The notes under the pieces were generated by a model that did no database searches, was not told the origin of the DNA, and saw nothing but the letters and a program-made list of their open reading frames with translations. The position numbers and the translations under genes were made by a program. From positions 1 to 64,000 of the forward strand of contig OMIN01000026.1 of the NCBI GenBank assembly GCA_900299145.1: a stretch of DNA of 64,000 nt. The letters run 5' to 3'. How positions within the stretch are numbered: position 1 is the stretch's first letter; each line of letters begins with the position of its first letter. This document shows, one piece after another, positions 40,664 to 48,666 of this stretch. Source of the stretch: Betaproteobacteria bacterium. Its GTDB lineage: Bacteria > Pseudomonadota > Gammaproteobacteria > Burkholderiales > SG8-41.

Positions 40664-41509
40664 CTAGCGGGGTGCAGCCGGCAGCACGCCGTATTCGCGC
40701 AGGATGCGTGCGCCAGCGGGTGAGCCGATGTAGGCCATAAATTGCCGTCCGGCATCGGTGAGCGTGATGGCCTTGTAGGCCAGGCCAAACTCCAGCACGA
40801 TGGGGTAACGCCCGGATTCAACGTTGTCAGCTGTGGGCTCAACGCCACCCAAAGCCAGCAGTGTGAGCTTGGACTTGGCGGCATAGAGCGCCGAGCGGTT
40901 CAGAAACCCGAAGCTGGTTGGATACCGGTCGAACAACTCGATCATCTGCGGATCGAGGTTCACCACCTTGACGCCCTCGTGATATTTCATCGTGCCAAAT
41001 GACTTGATCACGCGCGAAATCGACTGTCGCGAGGTGTCGGTTTCCTCACGGCCAATGGCGCGTATCGGGCCGGCTGAGCCGCCCAGCTCGCGCCAATCCC
41101 TGATCTTGCCGGCATAGACATCCAGCAGCTGCGCATCGGTGATGGTTTTTGCGCTGACACCCTTACCACCGGCAAACACCACCGGATCACGGCCCATTGA
41201 AAAATAAGTCAGGCCCTTGGCCGTTTCGGCTTCGCGCAGTGGGCGGCCGACGCGGCCGATGGTGGCTTTATCATCATTCAAATCGCGCAGCGCACCAGCC
41301 GTGCCGGTGGACGGCGGCACCGAAACGCGATGGCGGTTCTGGCTGGCGTTAAACGCTTTCGCCAACTGCGCGAGCACGAATTCGCAATTGCCAGAGCCGG
41401 GGATGCTGATGTCTTCGGCGCGGACAGCCGTGACAGCCAGTACACAACCCAGAATAAGGAATTTAAGGAAAATGCCTGCCGATATGCGAAATGCCAAGTG
41501 ACGATTCAT
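40664..41509 (-). CDS. PstS-like phosphate/oxyanion-binding periplasmic protein
   Basis: The 281-residue protein has a signal peptide (residues 1-31, ending VRA) and the PBP-like fold of the PstS group: ISIPGSGNCEFVLAQLAKAFN, PSTGTAGALRDL with the Ser/Thr-rich anion-binding loop, and IGREETDTSRQSI. It would bind phosphate or a similar oxyanion. It is immediately upstream of the hybrid kinase gene and not near pstCAB, which points to a sensing partner rather than transport. Its ATG overlaps (ATGA) the stop of a response-regulator remnant at 41506. Confidence 0.85.
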   Translation of the reverse strand: MNRHLAFRISAGIFLKFLILGCVLAVTAVRAEDISIPGSGNCEFVLAQLAKAFNASQNRHRVSVPPSTGTAGALRDLNDDKATIGRVGRPLREAETAKGLTYFSMGRDPVVFAGGKGVSAKTITDAQLLDVYAGKIRDWRELGGSAGPIRAIGREETDTSRQSISRVIKSFGTMKYHEGVKVVNLDPQMIELFDRYPTSFGFLNRSALYAAKSKLTLLALGGVEPTADNVESGRYPIVLEFGLAYKAITLTDAGRQFMAYIGSPAGARILREYGVLPAAPR

Positions 41510-41661
41510 GCCGGTTTCCGAAACTTGATTGGGCTCCGATGGGGGACTTTTGCGAGCCGGATAACTTCTGCAAGGTTATCATTGCTGAAAGGCTTGGTAT
41601 AGAAACTGCAACCTTTGTTTTGCAAATAGATTGTTACGTCTTGAATCAGGGAATACTTTAG
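41506..41661 (-). pseudogene. Remnant of a response-regulator receiver domain
   Basis: A 51-codon minus-strand frame, bounded by TGA at 41662-41664, ends GCSFYTKPFSNDNLAEVIRLAK followed by a short tail. KPF with the following D/L/V helix is the C-terminal hallmark of receiver domains. The stop overlaps the PstS-like ATG as ATGA, the usual spacing of a functional operon. The upstream part (phosphorylation Asp, switch Thr) is absent in every frame. So this is the decayed end of a regulator that once preceded the binding-protein and kinase genes. Confidence 0.5.
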
Positions 41662-41759
41662 TCACGGTGTTTGCCTCAGGCCTACCGGCACCCCCCAAGG
41701 CCAACGTCCTGTGTTTCTTGATATGAGGTAAAGTTATTCTCAGTTCAATGGAGACCACC

Positions 41760-42002
41760 ATGTCAGATGAAGATTTGAAAGCGGAAATCGAACGCCTGCG
41801 CAGCGAAAACGCCGCGCTGAAAAAGGGCGCGGCCAGCGGCATCAGCATGAAAGTCAGCGAAAAAGGCGCGCTGTCGGTGTATGGCATGGGGCGCTTTCCG
41901 GTGACCTTGTACAAAGAGCAGTGGCTAAAGCTGCTGGATATGTCAGCGGATATCCGTGCGTTTATTGACGCGAATGAAAGTCGTTTAAAAACAAAGAGTT
42001 AG
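41760..42002 (+). CDS. Small conserved-looking cytoplasmic protein, function unknown
   Basis: The 80-residue protein begins with a charged coiled coil (DEDLKAEIERLRSENAALKKG, about residues 3-23) and continues with a compact region containing KVSEKGALSVYGMGRFPVTLYKEQWLKLLD. The ATG at 41760 has GGAG six bases upstream. An earlier ATG at 41748 overlaps that ribosome-binding site and is less likely. The last codons and stop (LKTKS*) are formed by a dispersed-motif copy. It is four bases upstream of a Bug receptor. I do not recognise the family well enough to name it. Confidence 0.7.
   Translation: MSDEDLKAEIERLRSENAALKKGAASGISMKVSEKGALSVYGMGRFPVTLYKEQWLKLLDMSADIRAFIDANESRLKTKS
41984..42001 (+). 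repeat. Dispersed A/T-rich 18-mer overlapping a stop codon
   Basis: TTTAAAAACAAAGAGTTA matches 15 of 18 positions. The TAG stop of the small protein lies across its 3' end, and the next gene's ATG follows at 42007. Confidence 0.65.
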
Positions 42003-42006
42003 AGTT

Positions 42007-42990
42007 ATGGTCTGGCGAGGAATAAAGGGTAGTGCCGGACGGCTGGCGGTCGCGTTGCTGGCGGTATTTGCGGGCGCGGCCACGGCTCAAAGCTGGCCCG
42101 CAAAACCGCTGAAATTCGTCATGACTGCGCCGGCGGGCAGCTCCATTGATGTTATCGGCCGCATCCTCGGCGATAAATTGAAAGACACGCTGCGCCAGCC
42201 GGTGGTGGTTGAAAACCGCGCGGGCGCGGGCGGTACGCTGGCGACGGATTACGTGGCGAAAAGCGCGCCGGATGGTTACACGCTGGTGCTGTCGTTCAAC
42301 GGGCCGCTGTCGTTCGGGCCGCATTTATATGCAAAGCTGCCGTACGATCCGTTCAGGGATATGCTGCCGGTGATTACCACCACCAGCCAGCCCAATGTGC
42401 TGGCGGTAAACGCCGCGTTGCCGGCGGCGACATTGAAGGAATTCATTGCACATGCGAAGGCCAATTCGGGCAAGCTGTCATATGCCTCGGTGGGCAACGG
42501 CAGTTCCTCGCACCTGTCGATGGAGCTGCTGAAATCCATGGCTGGCATTGAACTCACGCACGTGCCATACAACGGTTCGCCACCGGCGATAACCTCGGTG
42601 GCGGGCAATGACACGCAGTTGCTGTTCGCGGTGCCCACCGCGATTACGCCGATTGCCAAGGCGGGCAAGGTAAAACTGCTCGCGGTATCCGGCGCGACGC
42701 GTTACGCGCTAACGCCGGAATTGCCGACGGTGGCGGAAGCGGGCTTGCCGAAATTCGAGGCATTGGCGTGGAACGGCGTGCTGGTGCCGGCGGGCACGCC
42801 GGCGGAGGTTGTTGCGCGGCTGAATCGCGAGTTGAATGCGGCGCTAAAAGACGCCGACGCACGGGCCAAATTAAACGCGGCGGGGCTCGACCCGATGGGT
42901 GGCACCGCAGAGGCGTTTCGCGATCTGATTCAGGGCGAAAGCGACAAGTGGGGGCCGATTATCCGGCGCATCGGCGCGCGCATCGACTAG
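42007..42990 (+). CDS. Bug/TctC-family periplasmic receptor
   Basis: The 327-residue receptor has a signal peptide (ending AGAATAQS) and motifs SWPAKPLKFVMTAPAGSSIDVIGR, GAGGTLATDYVAKSAPDGYTLVL and GVLVPAGTPAEVVARLNREL. The PAGSS loop replaces the common PGGSxD. It starts four bases after a small unknown gene and is convergent with an acyl-CoA dehydrogenase gene 27 bp downstream. No ribosome-binding site is visible, so translation may depend on the upstream gene. Ligand unknown. Confidence 0.88.
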   Translation: MVWRGIKGSAGRLAVALLAVFAGAATAQSWPAKPLKFVMTAPAGSSIDVIGRILGDKLKDTLRQPVVVENRAGAGGTLATDYVAKSAPDGYTLVLSFNGPLSFGPHLYAKLPYDPFRDMLPVITTTSQPNVLAVNAALPAATLKEFIAHAKANSGKLSYASVGNGSSSHLSMELLKSMAGIELTHVPYNGSPPAITSVAGNDTQLLFAVPTAITPIAKAGKVKLLAVSGATRYALTPELPTVAEAGLPKFEALAWNGVLVPAGTPAEVVARLNRELNAALKDADARAKLNAAGLDPMGGTAEAFRDLIQGESDKWGPIIRRIGARID

Positions 42991-43017
42991 CGCGCAGATT
43001 GACCAAACGCGAAGCGA

Positions 43018-44253
43018 TTAGCCGCGCCGTGCCCGCGGCATTTCCAGCCCGCGCCGCGCCACCTGATCGCGCATCACCTGCACGCTGCCGTGATTGATGC
43101 CCGACTGGAACGCCCCCATTACGTTGTGCGCGAACAAGCCACTGCGCACCGCGTGCTTTGAGCCGTTCAGTAACTGGCCGTAGCTGCCGAGCATTTGCGT
43201 AATGGCCTCGGTGGTGCGAACGCCGTGCTCGGGCGCCCACACTTTTTCAGCGGAGCCTTCGTAAGTGAACTTGCCGCCGCGTTCGACAATCGACATGCTG
43301 CGCATGGTCATCAGGCGGCACACCTGCGCTTCCGTCCAAAGCTCCGCAATTTTGTCGCGCATGGCTTCGTCATTGGCGGGGCAATAGTCGCCCATGTCAC
43401 GCGTGCTTTTCACGTAATTGACGATATCTTCGTCACGCCGCACGGAAATCAGATATCGCGCCGCGCCCACGCGATCGAGGTTCAGGCCCATCGAGCCCAC
43501 GCGCCAGCCCTTGTTTTCTTCGCCGAGCAGCGTGGATTTGTGCACGCGCACGTTGTCGTAAAACGTTTCGTTGGTGCGCGAGTGGCCATAGGTGGTCGTT
43601 TGTGGCGGCCGCGGATTGTTCTGAATCGTCCACAACGGCCGGATGGTGATGCCCGGCGTGTTCATCGGGATCAGGAAAATCGAAATTCCTTCGTGCTTGG
43701 GCGCTTCCTTGTTGGTGCGCGCCATCAGATAAATGTGCGTGGCCGATTCGGCGTTCGAGGTGTAAATCTTCTGCCCGTTGATGACATATTCGTCACCTTC
43801 CCGGATGGCGCGGCATTGCAGCGACGCCAGATCAGCGCCACCGCGCGGTTCGGTAAAGCCCTGCGCGAACATGATCTCGCCGGTAATGAGCTTGGGAATG
43901 AAGTAGCGCTTTTGCTCCTCCGTGCCCGCCGCCATGATCGCGGGCGCGCCGCTGCCGCCGAGCGAAATCGAAATATTGATGCGGTAAAACTCTTCCTCGA
44001 CGATGTACTGCGAAATGCGGTCGCCGCCTTGCCCGCCATATTCCTTCGGATAGCTGATGCCTACCCAGCCGCGATCCGCAATTTTCTGAAAAAACGCACT
44101 GAAGTGCGGCGTGTTGATCGCCGTGCGGTGATAGGGCCGGCCCTCGTTGTGCTCCTCCATCTCCGCGTAAACTTCCGGCGTGAATTCCTTGGCGATGAAG
44201 TTGCGCACTTCCTGGCGCAGCGCTTCCTGTTCGGGGGTGTAGGCGAAGTTCAT
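43018..44253 (-). CDS. Acyl-CoA dehydrogenase
   Basis: The 411-residue flavoprotein shows the ACAD layout: N-terminal helices (MNFAYTPEQEALRQEVRNFI), the FAD/substrate loop FAQGFTEPRGGADLASLQCRA, INGQKIYTSNAESATHIYLM, and C-terminal helices with YGQLLNGSKHAVRSG. It would form a 2,3-double bond in an acyl-CoA, passing electrons to ETF in the cytoplasm. ATG 44253 is preferred because GGAG lies eight bases upstream and the chain then begins as homologues do. Together with the CoA-transferases and enoyl-CoA hydratase in this region it could act in acid beta-oxidation. Confidence 0.9.
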   Translation of the reverse strand: MNFAYTPEQEALRQEVRNFIAKEFTPEVYAEMEEHNEGRPYHRTAINTPHFSAFFQKIADRGWVGISYPKEYGGQGGDRISQYIVEEEFYRINISISLGGSGAPAIMAAGTEEQKRYFIPKLITGEIMFAQGFTEPRGGADLASLQCRAIREGDEYVINGQKIYTSNAESATHIYLMARTNKEAPKHEGISIFLIPMNTPGITIRPLWTIQNNPRPPQTTTYGHSRTNETFYDNVRVHKSTLLGEENKGWRVGSMGLNLDRVGAARYLISVRRDEDIVNYVKSTRDMGDYCPANDEAMRDKIAELWTEAQVCRLMTMRSMSIVERGGKFTYEGSAEKVWAPEHGVRTTEAITQMLGSYGQLLNGSKHAVRSGLFAHNVMGAFQSGINHGSVQVMRDQVARRGLEMPRARRG

Positions 44254-44410
44254 GGTGGGGGCTCCGTTACGTTGGGCTACACAGCATGAGACCAGCTCAC
44301 GCTGCATTCAATACAAAGAATTATCACACGGCGCGCGGTGATGCGCACTCTCTCACTTGCTCAAAAGCCGCCAAGGAATTGCAGATCGTGGACATCATTA
44401 GAGCCTTTTG

Positions 44411-44683
44411 TCATTGCGATTTACAGAATTGAGGAACATCGACTGTTTTTTGCAAAAATCCACAGCCTCTTTGAATTTCGTCTCGAATAAGCCTGCATGA
44501 ATTTGCGGCATTGCACGGTGGGCGTGTCGCGGGTGACACTCGAATGCATTGCTGCAACAGACGAGCAGCCTCTTTCTCGCCGATTTCTGACCGACACGAC
44601 AAACCTTCGGCTAACGAAGGAACAGGCGTAATGAAAAGGCAACCTAGGATCGTTGCAATTGCAGCTTTTGAAAGCTCTGACAT
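44411..44683 (-). CDS. Small secreted cysteine-containing protein, function unknown
   Basis: The 90-residue product has a signal peptide (residues 1-25, ending SLAEG) and six cysteines in the mature part, in the pattern C-x(15)-C-x(10)-C-x5-C-x10-C followed by a C-terminal FC, which suggests up to three disulfides in the periplasm. The segment PPCNAANSCRLIRDEIQRGC looks conserved in character. No ribosome-binding site precedes ATG 44683, and the neighbourhood is A/T-richer than average. Function not recognisable. Confidence 0.6.
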   Translation of the reverse strand: MSELSKAAIATILGCLFITPVPSLAEGLSCRSEIGEKEAARLLQQCIRVSPATRPPCNAANSCRLIRDEIQRGCGFLQKTVDVPQFCKSQ

Positions 44684-44700
44684 CAGAATGCTAAAAGAAC

Positions 44701-44718
44701 AATAAAATCAGATAGTTA
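44701..44718 (+). repeat. Dispersed A/T-rich 18-mer, perfect copy
   Basis: AATAAAATCAGATAGTTA matches all positions. It lies between two minus-strand genes, 18 bases upstream of the small secreted protein's start. Confidence 0.85.
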
Positions 44719-44770
44719 TAAAACAATTTCAAGTGCGGAAAGAAAGCATGCCTTTTGTTCTGTCGCTTTG

Positions 44771-45739
44771 CTATTCCGCCTTAGCCCCCGAAGCCTTAAC
44801 CACTTTCCCCCACTTGGCGATCTCGCGTTTTACAAACGCCGCGAATTCCGCTGGCGGCATGCTGCGGGCTTCCATGCCGGCGGCGGCGAAGCGGTCGCGC
44901 AGTTCCGGCGATTGCAGCAGTTTGCTCAAGTCGCCGTGGATTTTTTCCGCGATGGGCGCGGGCAAACCGGCGGGCGCGAACAGGCCGTACCAGTTGCTGG
45001 CTTCGTAACCCGGCATGCCTTGTTCAGCGAGCGGCGGAACGTCGGGCGCAACGGGTGAGCGTTGCAGCGAGGTGACGCCGATGGCGCGTAAACGGCCCGC
45101 GCGGGTGTGCTGCAGGGTGACATTGATGGTGGGCATGGCCATCTGGATTTGCCCGCCGAGTACGTCGACCAGCGCGGGCGCCATGCTTTTGTAGGGGATG
45201 TGAATGATGTCGACACCCGTGGTGACCTTCAGCAGCTCCATGCCCAGATGACTGCTCGGCGCGCCGGAACCGGAAGAGCCGTACGACAGCGAGCGTGGTT
45301 TGGCCTTGGCCAGCGACACCAGGTCCTTGAGGTTTTTCACCTGCAGAGAAGGGTGGGTGACCAGCATGCTGGGGCCGAAGGTGACGGAGGTCACCGGCGT
45401 GAAATCGCGTATGAGGTCGAAAGGCAGTTTGGCGTACAACGTGGTGTTGATGGTGATGCCGGCCGAAGGCAGCACCAGTGTGTAACCATCGGGCGCGGCG
45501 CGCGCGGCGATTTCGCTACCGACAATGCTGTTGGCGCCGGCACGATTGTCGATGACAACCTGCTGCCCCCAAATTTCGCCAAGGCCCGGCGCGATCAGCC
45601 GGCCAACTGCGTCACCGGGCCCGCCGGCGGCAAACGGCACGATCAGTCGCACCGGGCGGGTGGGAAAGGTTTGGGCGTGCAGGCTGGTTGTCGCGACCAG
45701 CAGCACGGCAGCCGTGGCGGCCGGCAAACGCGGCATCAT
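44771..45739 (-). CDS. Bug/TctC-family periplasmic receptor
   Basis: The 322-residue receptor begins at ATG 45739, giving a signal peptide (MMPRLPAATAAVLLVATTSLHAQ), then TFPTRPVRLIVPFAAGGPGDAVGR, GANSIVGSEIAARAAPDGYTLVL and APAGLPAPIAEKIHGDL. A much longer frame exists upstream but it overlaps the cupin gene. It follows that cupin gene by 31 bp, which itself follows the TauD-type dioxygenase gene, so the three form a likely operon for uptake and oxidation of one substrate. Confidence 0.88.
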   Translation of the reverse strand: MMPRLPAATAAVLLVATTSLHAQTFPTRPVRLIVPFAAGGPGDAVGRLIAPGLGEIWGQQVVIDNRAGANSIVGSEIAARAAPDGYTLVLPSAGITINTTLYAKLPFDLIRDFTPVTSVTFGPSMLVTHPSLQVKNLKDLVSLAKAKPRSLSYGSSGSGAPSSHLGMELLKVTTGVDIIHIPYKSMAPALVDVLGGQIQMAMPTINVTLQHTRAGRLRAIGVTSLQRSPVAPDVPPLAEQGMPGYEASNWYGLFAPAGLPAPIAEKIHGDLSKLLQSPELRDRFAAAGMEARSMPPAEFAAFVKREIAKWGKVVKASGAKAE

Positions 45740-45770
45740 CCACGAAGGCAAATACAGCGCAGGCACTCGA

Positions 45771-46235
45771 TTAAGGATTTTCGTTGCTAACCGCGCGCAG
45801 TTTTTCCGGCAGATGCGCCGGCCGTTCGCAGTTGACAGTTTCAATCTTGCCTGGCACCGAGACTTCAAGGGCTTCCTTGTCTTCAGACACGTAAATCTCG
45901 TTGTGGCGCACGCCGCCGGGCACGAAAAACGCGTCACCCGCCTTGAACGTGCCGACGGTGCCGTCTTCAAACTCGATGGTGAGTTCGCCCTTCAACACGT
46001 ACACGAACTGCATTTCGCAGATGTGATAGTGCCAGCCGGTGGGTTCCGTCATGCCGACAATGGAACTGTTTTGATAAGCGCGCATGCGCCCGCCAGTGGC
46101 GGCCTCGAGGCCCAGATCGCGGTATTTGAAAAACGAGCGGCGACCGGGGGCGTAGGGCGTCACGCTAACAAAGGATTTTTGTACGCGCATGCCTTTTTGC
46201 ACGGTGTTGGCGGTGACTTGTTCTATGGTATCCAT
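45771..46235 (-). CDS. Cupin-domain protein
   Basis: The 154-residue protein has a cupin with TGWHYHICEMQFVYVLKGELTIEFEDG (HxH and Glu ligands of motif 1) and FKAGDAFFVPGGVRHNEIYVSED (motif 2 with its His). The start at ATG 46235 opens MDTIEQVTANTVQKG; a longer in-frame start overlaps the neighbouring dioxygenase. It lies 25 bp after the TauD-type gene and just before a Bug receptor. It may be a dioxygenase or isomerase acting on the same compound, but no specific activity is visible. Confidence 0.84.
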   Translation of the reverse strand: MDTIEQVTANTVQKGMRVQKSFVSVTPYAPGRRSFFKYRDLGLEAATGGRMRAYQNSSIVGMTEPTGWHYHICEMQFVYVLKGELTIEFEDGTVGTFKAGDAFFVPGGVRHNEIYVSEDKEALEVSVPGKIETVNCERPAHLPEKLRAVSNENP

Positions 46236-46260
46236 AATGTTTTCGCTGGTGCGTTGGCAA

Positions 46261-47097
46261 TCAGTAGGTCTGTTCGCCTTCAATGGTTATGCGATGCATT
46301 ACCCGGCGATAGCCGTAATAATCATTCACCGGATAATGCAGCGTGCGGCGGTTGTCCCACACGGCAAGCGAACCTACCTGCCAGCGGAAGCGGCAGGTAA
46401 ATTCGGGCCGCGTGGCGTGATCGAGCAGGTATTTCAGCAGCGGGGCGCTTTCTTCCTCGCTCATGCCAACGATGTGGCGCGTGATGCCGGGGTTGCACAG
46501 ATAAAGGGCCTTCTTGCCGGTTTCCGGGTGCGTGCGTACCAGCGGGTGTTCGGCGGGTTCAGGGTCTTGCTCCGGCGCGGTGGGGGTCATGGCGGCGGGG
46601 CGCTTTTTCTTTTTGTTGTAAAGATTGACCGTGCGCAAGTTGGCGATCATGGCTTTCATGCCGTCGGACAACGTGTCGTAGGCCATGTAAAGATTCGCAT
46701 ACATCGTGTCGCCACCGACCGGCGGGATTTCCTTCGCGTAGAGCAGGGTGACGCGCGCGGGCGTGGGCGTGAACATCTGATCGGTGTGCCAATTCTGGCC
46801 GAAAACCGTGGTGTCGGTTTCCTTTTTCAGGATTTCGATCACGCCCGGTTGTTCCGGCAGGCAGGCCATGTGCGGATGCAGATGCACGCTGCCCCAATGC
46901 CTGGCGAAAGCCATTTGCTGCTGGGGTGTGATTTTCTGGTCGCGGAAAAAAATGGCGCCGTGATCCAGCAAGACTTGATTGATGGCGCGAAAGCCTTCGG
47001 CATCCAGTGGTTGTGCGAGATCGATACCGAAAATTTCCGCGCCAAGGCCGCCGGTAAGCGGACGCACATCAAAGGCAATTTGGGGTCTGGCCGTCAT
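46261..47097 (-). CDS. TauD/TfdA-family alpha-ketoglutarate-dependent dioxygenase
   Basis: The 278-residue protein contains the facial triad region: GQNWHTDQMFTPTPARVTLLYA (HxD) and, near the C-terminus, WDNRRTLHYPVNDYYGYRRVMHRI (distal His and the 2-oxoglutarate-binding Arg). It hydroxylates an organic substrate using Fe(II), O2 and 2-oxoglutarate in the cytoplasm, often splitting off sulfite or glyoxylate. GGGAGG lies five bases before ATG 47097, which decides the start. It heads the operon with a cupin and a Bug receptor and is divergent from a CoA-transferase. Confidence 0.9.
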   Translation of the reverse strand: MTARPQIAFDVRPLTGGLGAEIFGIDLAQPLDAEGFRAINQVLLDHGAIFFRDQKITPQQQMAFARHWGSVHLHPHMACLPEQPGVIEILKKETDTTVFGQNWHTDQMFTPTPARVTLLYAKEIPPVGGDTMYANLYMAYDTLSDGMKAMIANLRTVNLYNKKKKRPAAMTPTAPEQDPEPAEHPLVRTHPETGKKALYLCNPGITRHIVGMSEEESAPLLKYLLDHATRPEFTCRFRWQVGSLAVWDNRRTLHYPVNDYYGYRRVMHRITIEGEQTY

Positions 47098-47293
47098 TAG
47101 AACCTCCCGGAGTGAAGTTTCACGGTGGCAATGTAGACCTGCCATGGGCCAGCGTCAACTGCGCACCGGCACTACTCACTTTGTGGAAGTCGCGAAGCAC
47201 GCGGTGTTTCGGCTTGCATCCACGCCCGCCGCCGGACTATGCTCTTGCGCCAGAAATCAGCACTTAACCGCAAACAGACATCGGGAAGCAGAC

Positions 47294-48556
47294 ATGGCGA
47301 ATGCAGCAAGCAGCACAAACAGCAAACAGGCACTGCCGCTAAAGGGCGTGCGCGTTCTGGAGTTAAGCCACATCGTGGCGGGGCCGAGCGGTGGCATGAT
47401 GCTCGGTGACATGGGCGCCGACGTGATCAAGATCGAGCATCCGTCCACCGGCGACACCGCGCGCAGTCAGGCCAATCAGGGCAATACGTTCTACACCTAT
47501 AACCGCAATAAGCAGTTTCTGGCGCTGGATCTGCGTCAGGCCAAGGGCAAGGCGATCTTCGAGAAGCTTGTTGCACGCTCGGACATTGTGCTCGACAACT
47601 TTGCACCCGGCGCAATGAAGCGGCTGGGACTGGATTATTCCTGGGGCAGCAAGGTAAACCCGCGCATTATTTATTGCTCGGTGAAAGGCTTTTTGCCAGG
47701 GCCGTACGGCGACCGCCCCTTCCTCGATGAACTCGCCCAAATGGCCGGGGGCATTGCCTATCTCACCGGCTACGAAGGCAAGCCGATGCGCGCGGGCGCG
47801 TCGATTACGGACATCGGCGCGGCGACCTACGGCGTGATGGGTATCCTCGCGGCGCTCTACCGGCGCGAACAAACGGGCGTGGGCGATTGCATCGAAGCGG
47901 GCCTTTATGAAACCGTGGTTTTCTGGATCAGCCAGTACATCACCGGCGCACAGTTGAGCGGCAAAAACCCGCCGCCGCGTGGCGAGCAAACCAGCGGCAT
48001 GGGCAAGGCGATGGGCTGGGGCGTGTATCAGTTGTTCCCGACCAAGGACGGCACGCAGGTGTTCATTGCGGTCACCGGCAACCGGCATTGGGCTGGCCTG
48101 TGCGACGTGCTCGGGTTCGATGACTGGAAGAACGCGCCGGAATTCAACAACAACCGCAAGCGTACTGCCGAAAAGTGGCGTATCGCCGAACGCATCACTG
48201 AAGCGGTCAAGCAGCTTACATACGATGAAATCACCTCACGGCTTTATAAGGCACTGGTGCCGTATTCGCCGGTCGGCACGCCGCTGGGCATTCTCGCCGA
48301 CAAACACATGAATGAAGCCGGACGCTGGATGCAGTTGAAGGTGGGCGACAAGGCATTCAACGTCCCGAAAATGCCGTTCGCCATGAGCGGCACGCAGGAT
48401 TTCGAGGCGGCGAAACAGCCGGCGTTTCTGGGAGAGCACACAGATGACATCCTCGCTTCCCTCGGCTACGCGCAGGCGGACATCGACGCACTGAAAGCCG
48501 AGAAGGTGGTGTTGCGTTCGAAGCAAATGCTGAATATCGACGGGCCGGCGGAGTAG
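47294..48556 (+). CDS. Class III (CaiB/BaiF family) CoA-transferase
   Basis: The 420-residue protein has LKGVRVLELSHIVAGPSGGMML, GADVIKIEHPSTGDTARSQ and GPYGDRPFLDELAQMAGG with the predicted catalytic Asp. GGGAAG precedes ATG 47294. It is divergent from the dioxygenase-cupin-Bug operon and 110 bp upstream of an Ldh-family oxidoreductase gene. The spacer holds a dispersed-motif copy. It would activate a carboxylic acid by CoA transfer; the acid is unknown. Confidence 0.9.
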   Translation: MANAASSTNSKQALPLKGVRVLELSHIVAGPSGGMMLGDMGADVIKIEHPSTGDTARSQANQGNTFYTYNRNKQFLALDLRQAKGKAIFEKLVARSDIVLDNFAPGAMKRLGLDYSWGSKVNPRIIYCSVKGFLPGPYGDRPFLDELAQMAGGIAYLTGYEGKPMRAGASITDIGAATYGVMGILAALYRREQTGVGDCIEAGLYETVVFWISQYITGAQLSGKNPPPRGEQTSGMGKAMGWGVYQLFPTKDGTQVFIAVTGNRHWAGLCDVLGFDDWKNAPEFNNNRKRTAEKWRIAERITEAVKQLTYDEITSRLYKALVPYSPVGTPLGILADKHMNEAGRWMQLKVGDKAFNVPKMPFAMSGTQDFEAAKQPAFLGEHTDDILASLGYAQADIDALKAEKVVLRSKQMLNIDGPAE

Positions 48557-48578
48557 CGTTTGTGAACACGAGTGAATT

Positions 48579-48596
48579 TAAGTATATGTTTTAATT
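48579..48596 (-). repeat. Dispersed A/T-rich 18-mer between co-directional genes
   Basis: Minus-strand AATTAAAACATATACTTA matches 17 of 18 positions and lies antisense to both flanking genes. Confidence 0.78.
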
Positions 48597-48666
48597 GATA
48601 TTTTTATTCTTTAGAAACACGGTTGCGACCAGCGCACCTAGCTCATAGCCACTTCGCGGAGCACGC

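Noticed and set aside
41611-41638. Further motif copy GCAAATAG-ATT-GTTACG
   Set aside because: It needs a 3-base insertion to align, so chance similarity cannot be excluded.
41579-41914. 111-codon minus-strand frame opposite the small unknown gene
   Set aside because: It is antisense to the coiled-coil gene and shows no domain; the receiver remnant is in a different frame.
45740-45970. N-terminal extension of the Bug receptor at 44771
   Set aside because: It overlaps the cupin gene in another frame and destroys the signal peptide.
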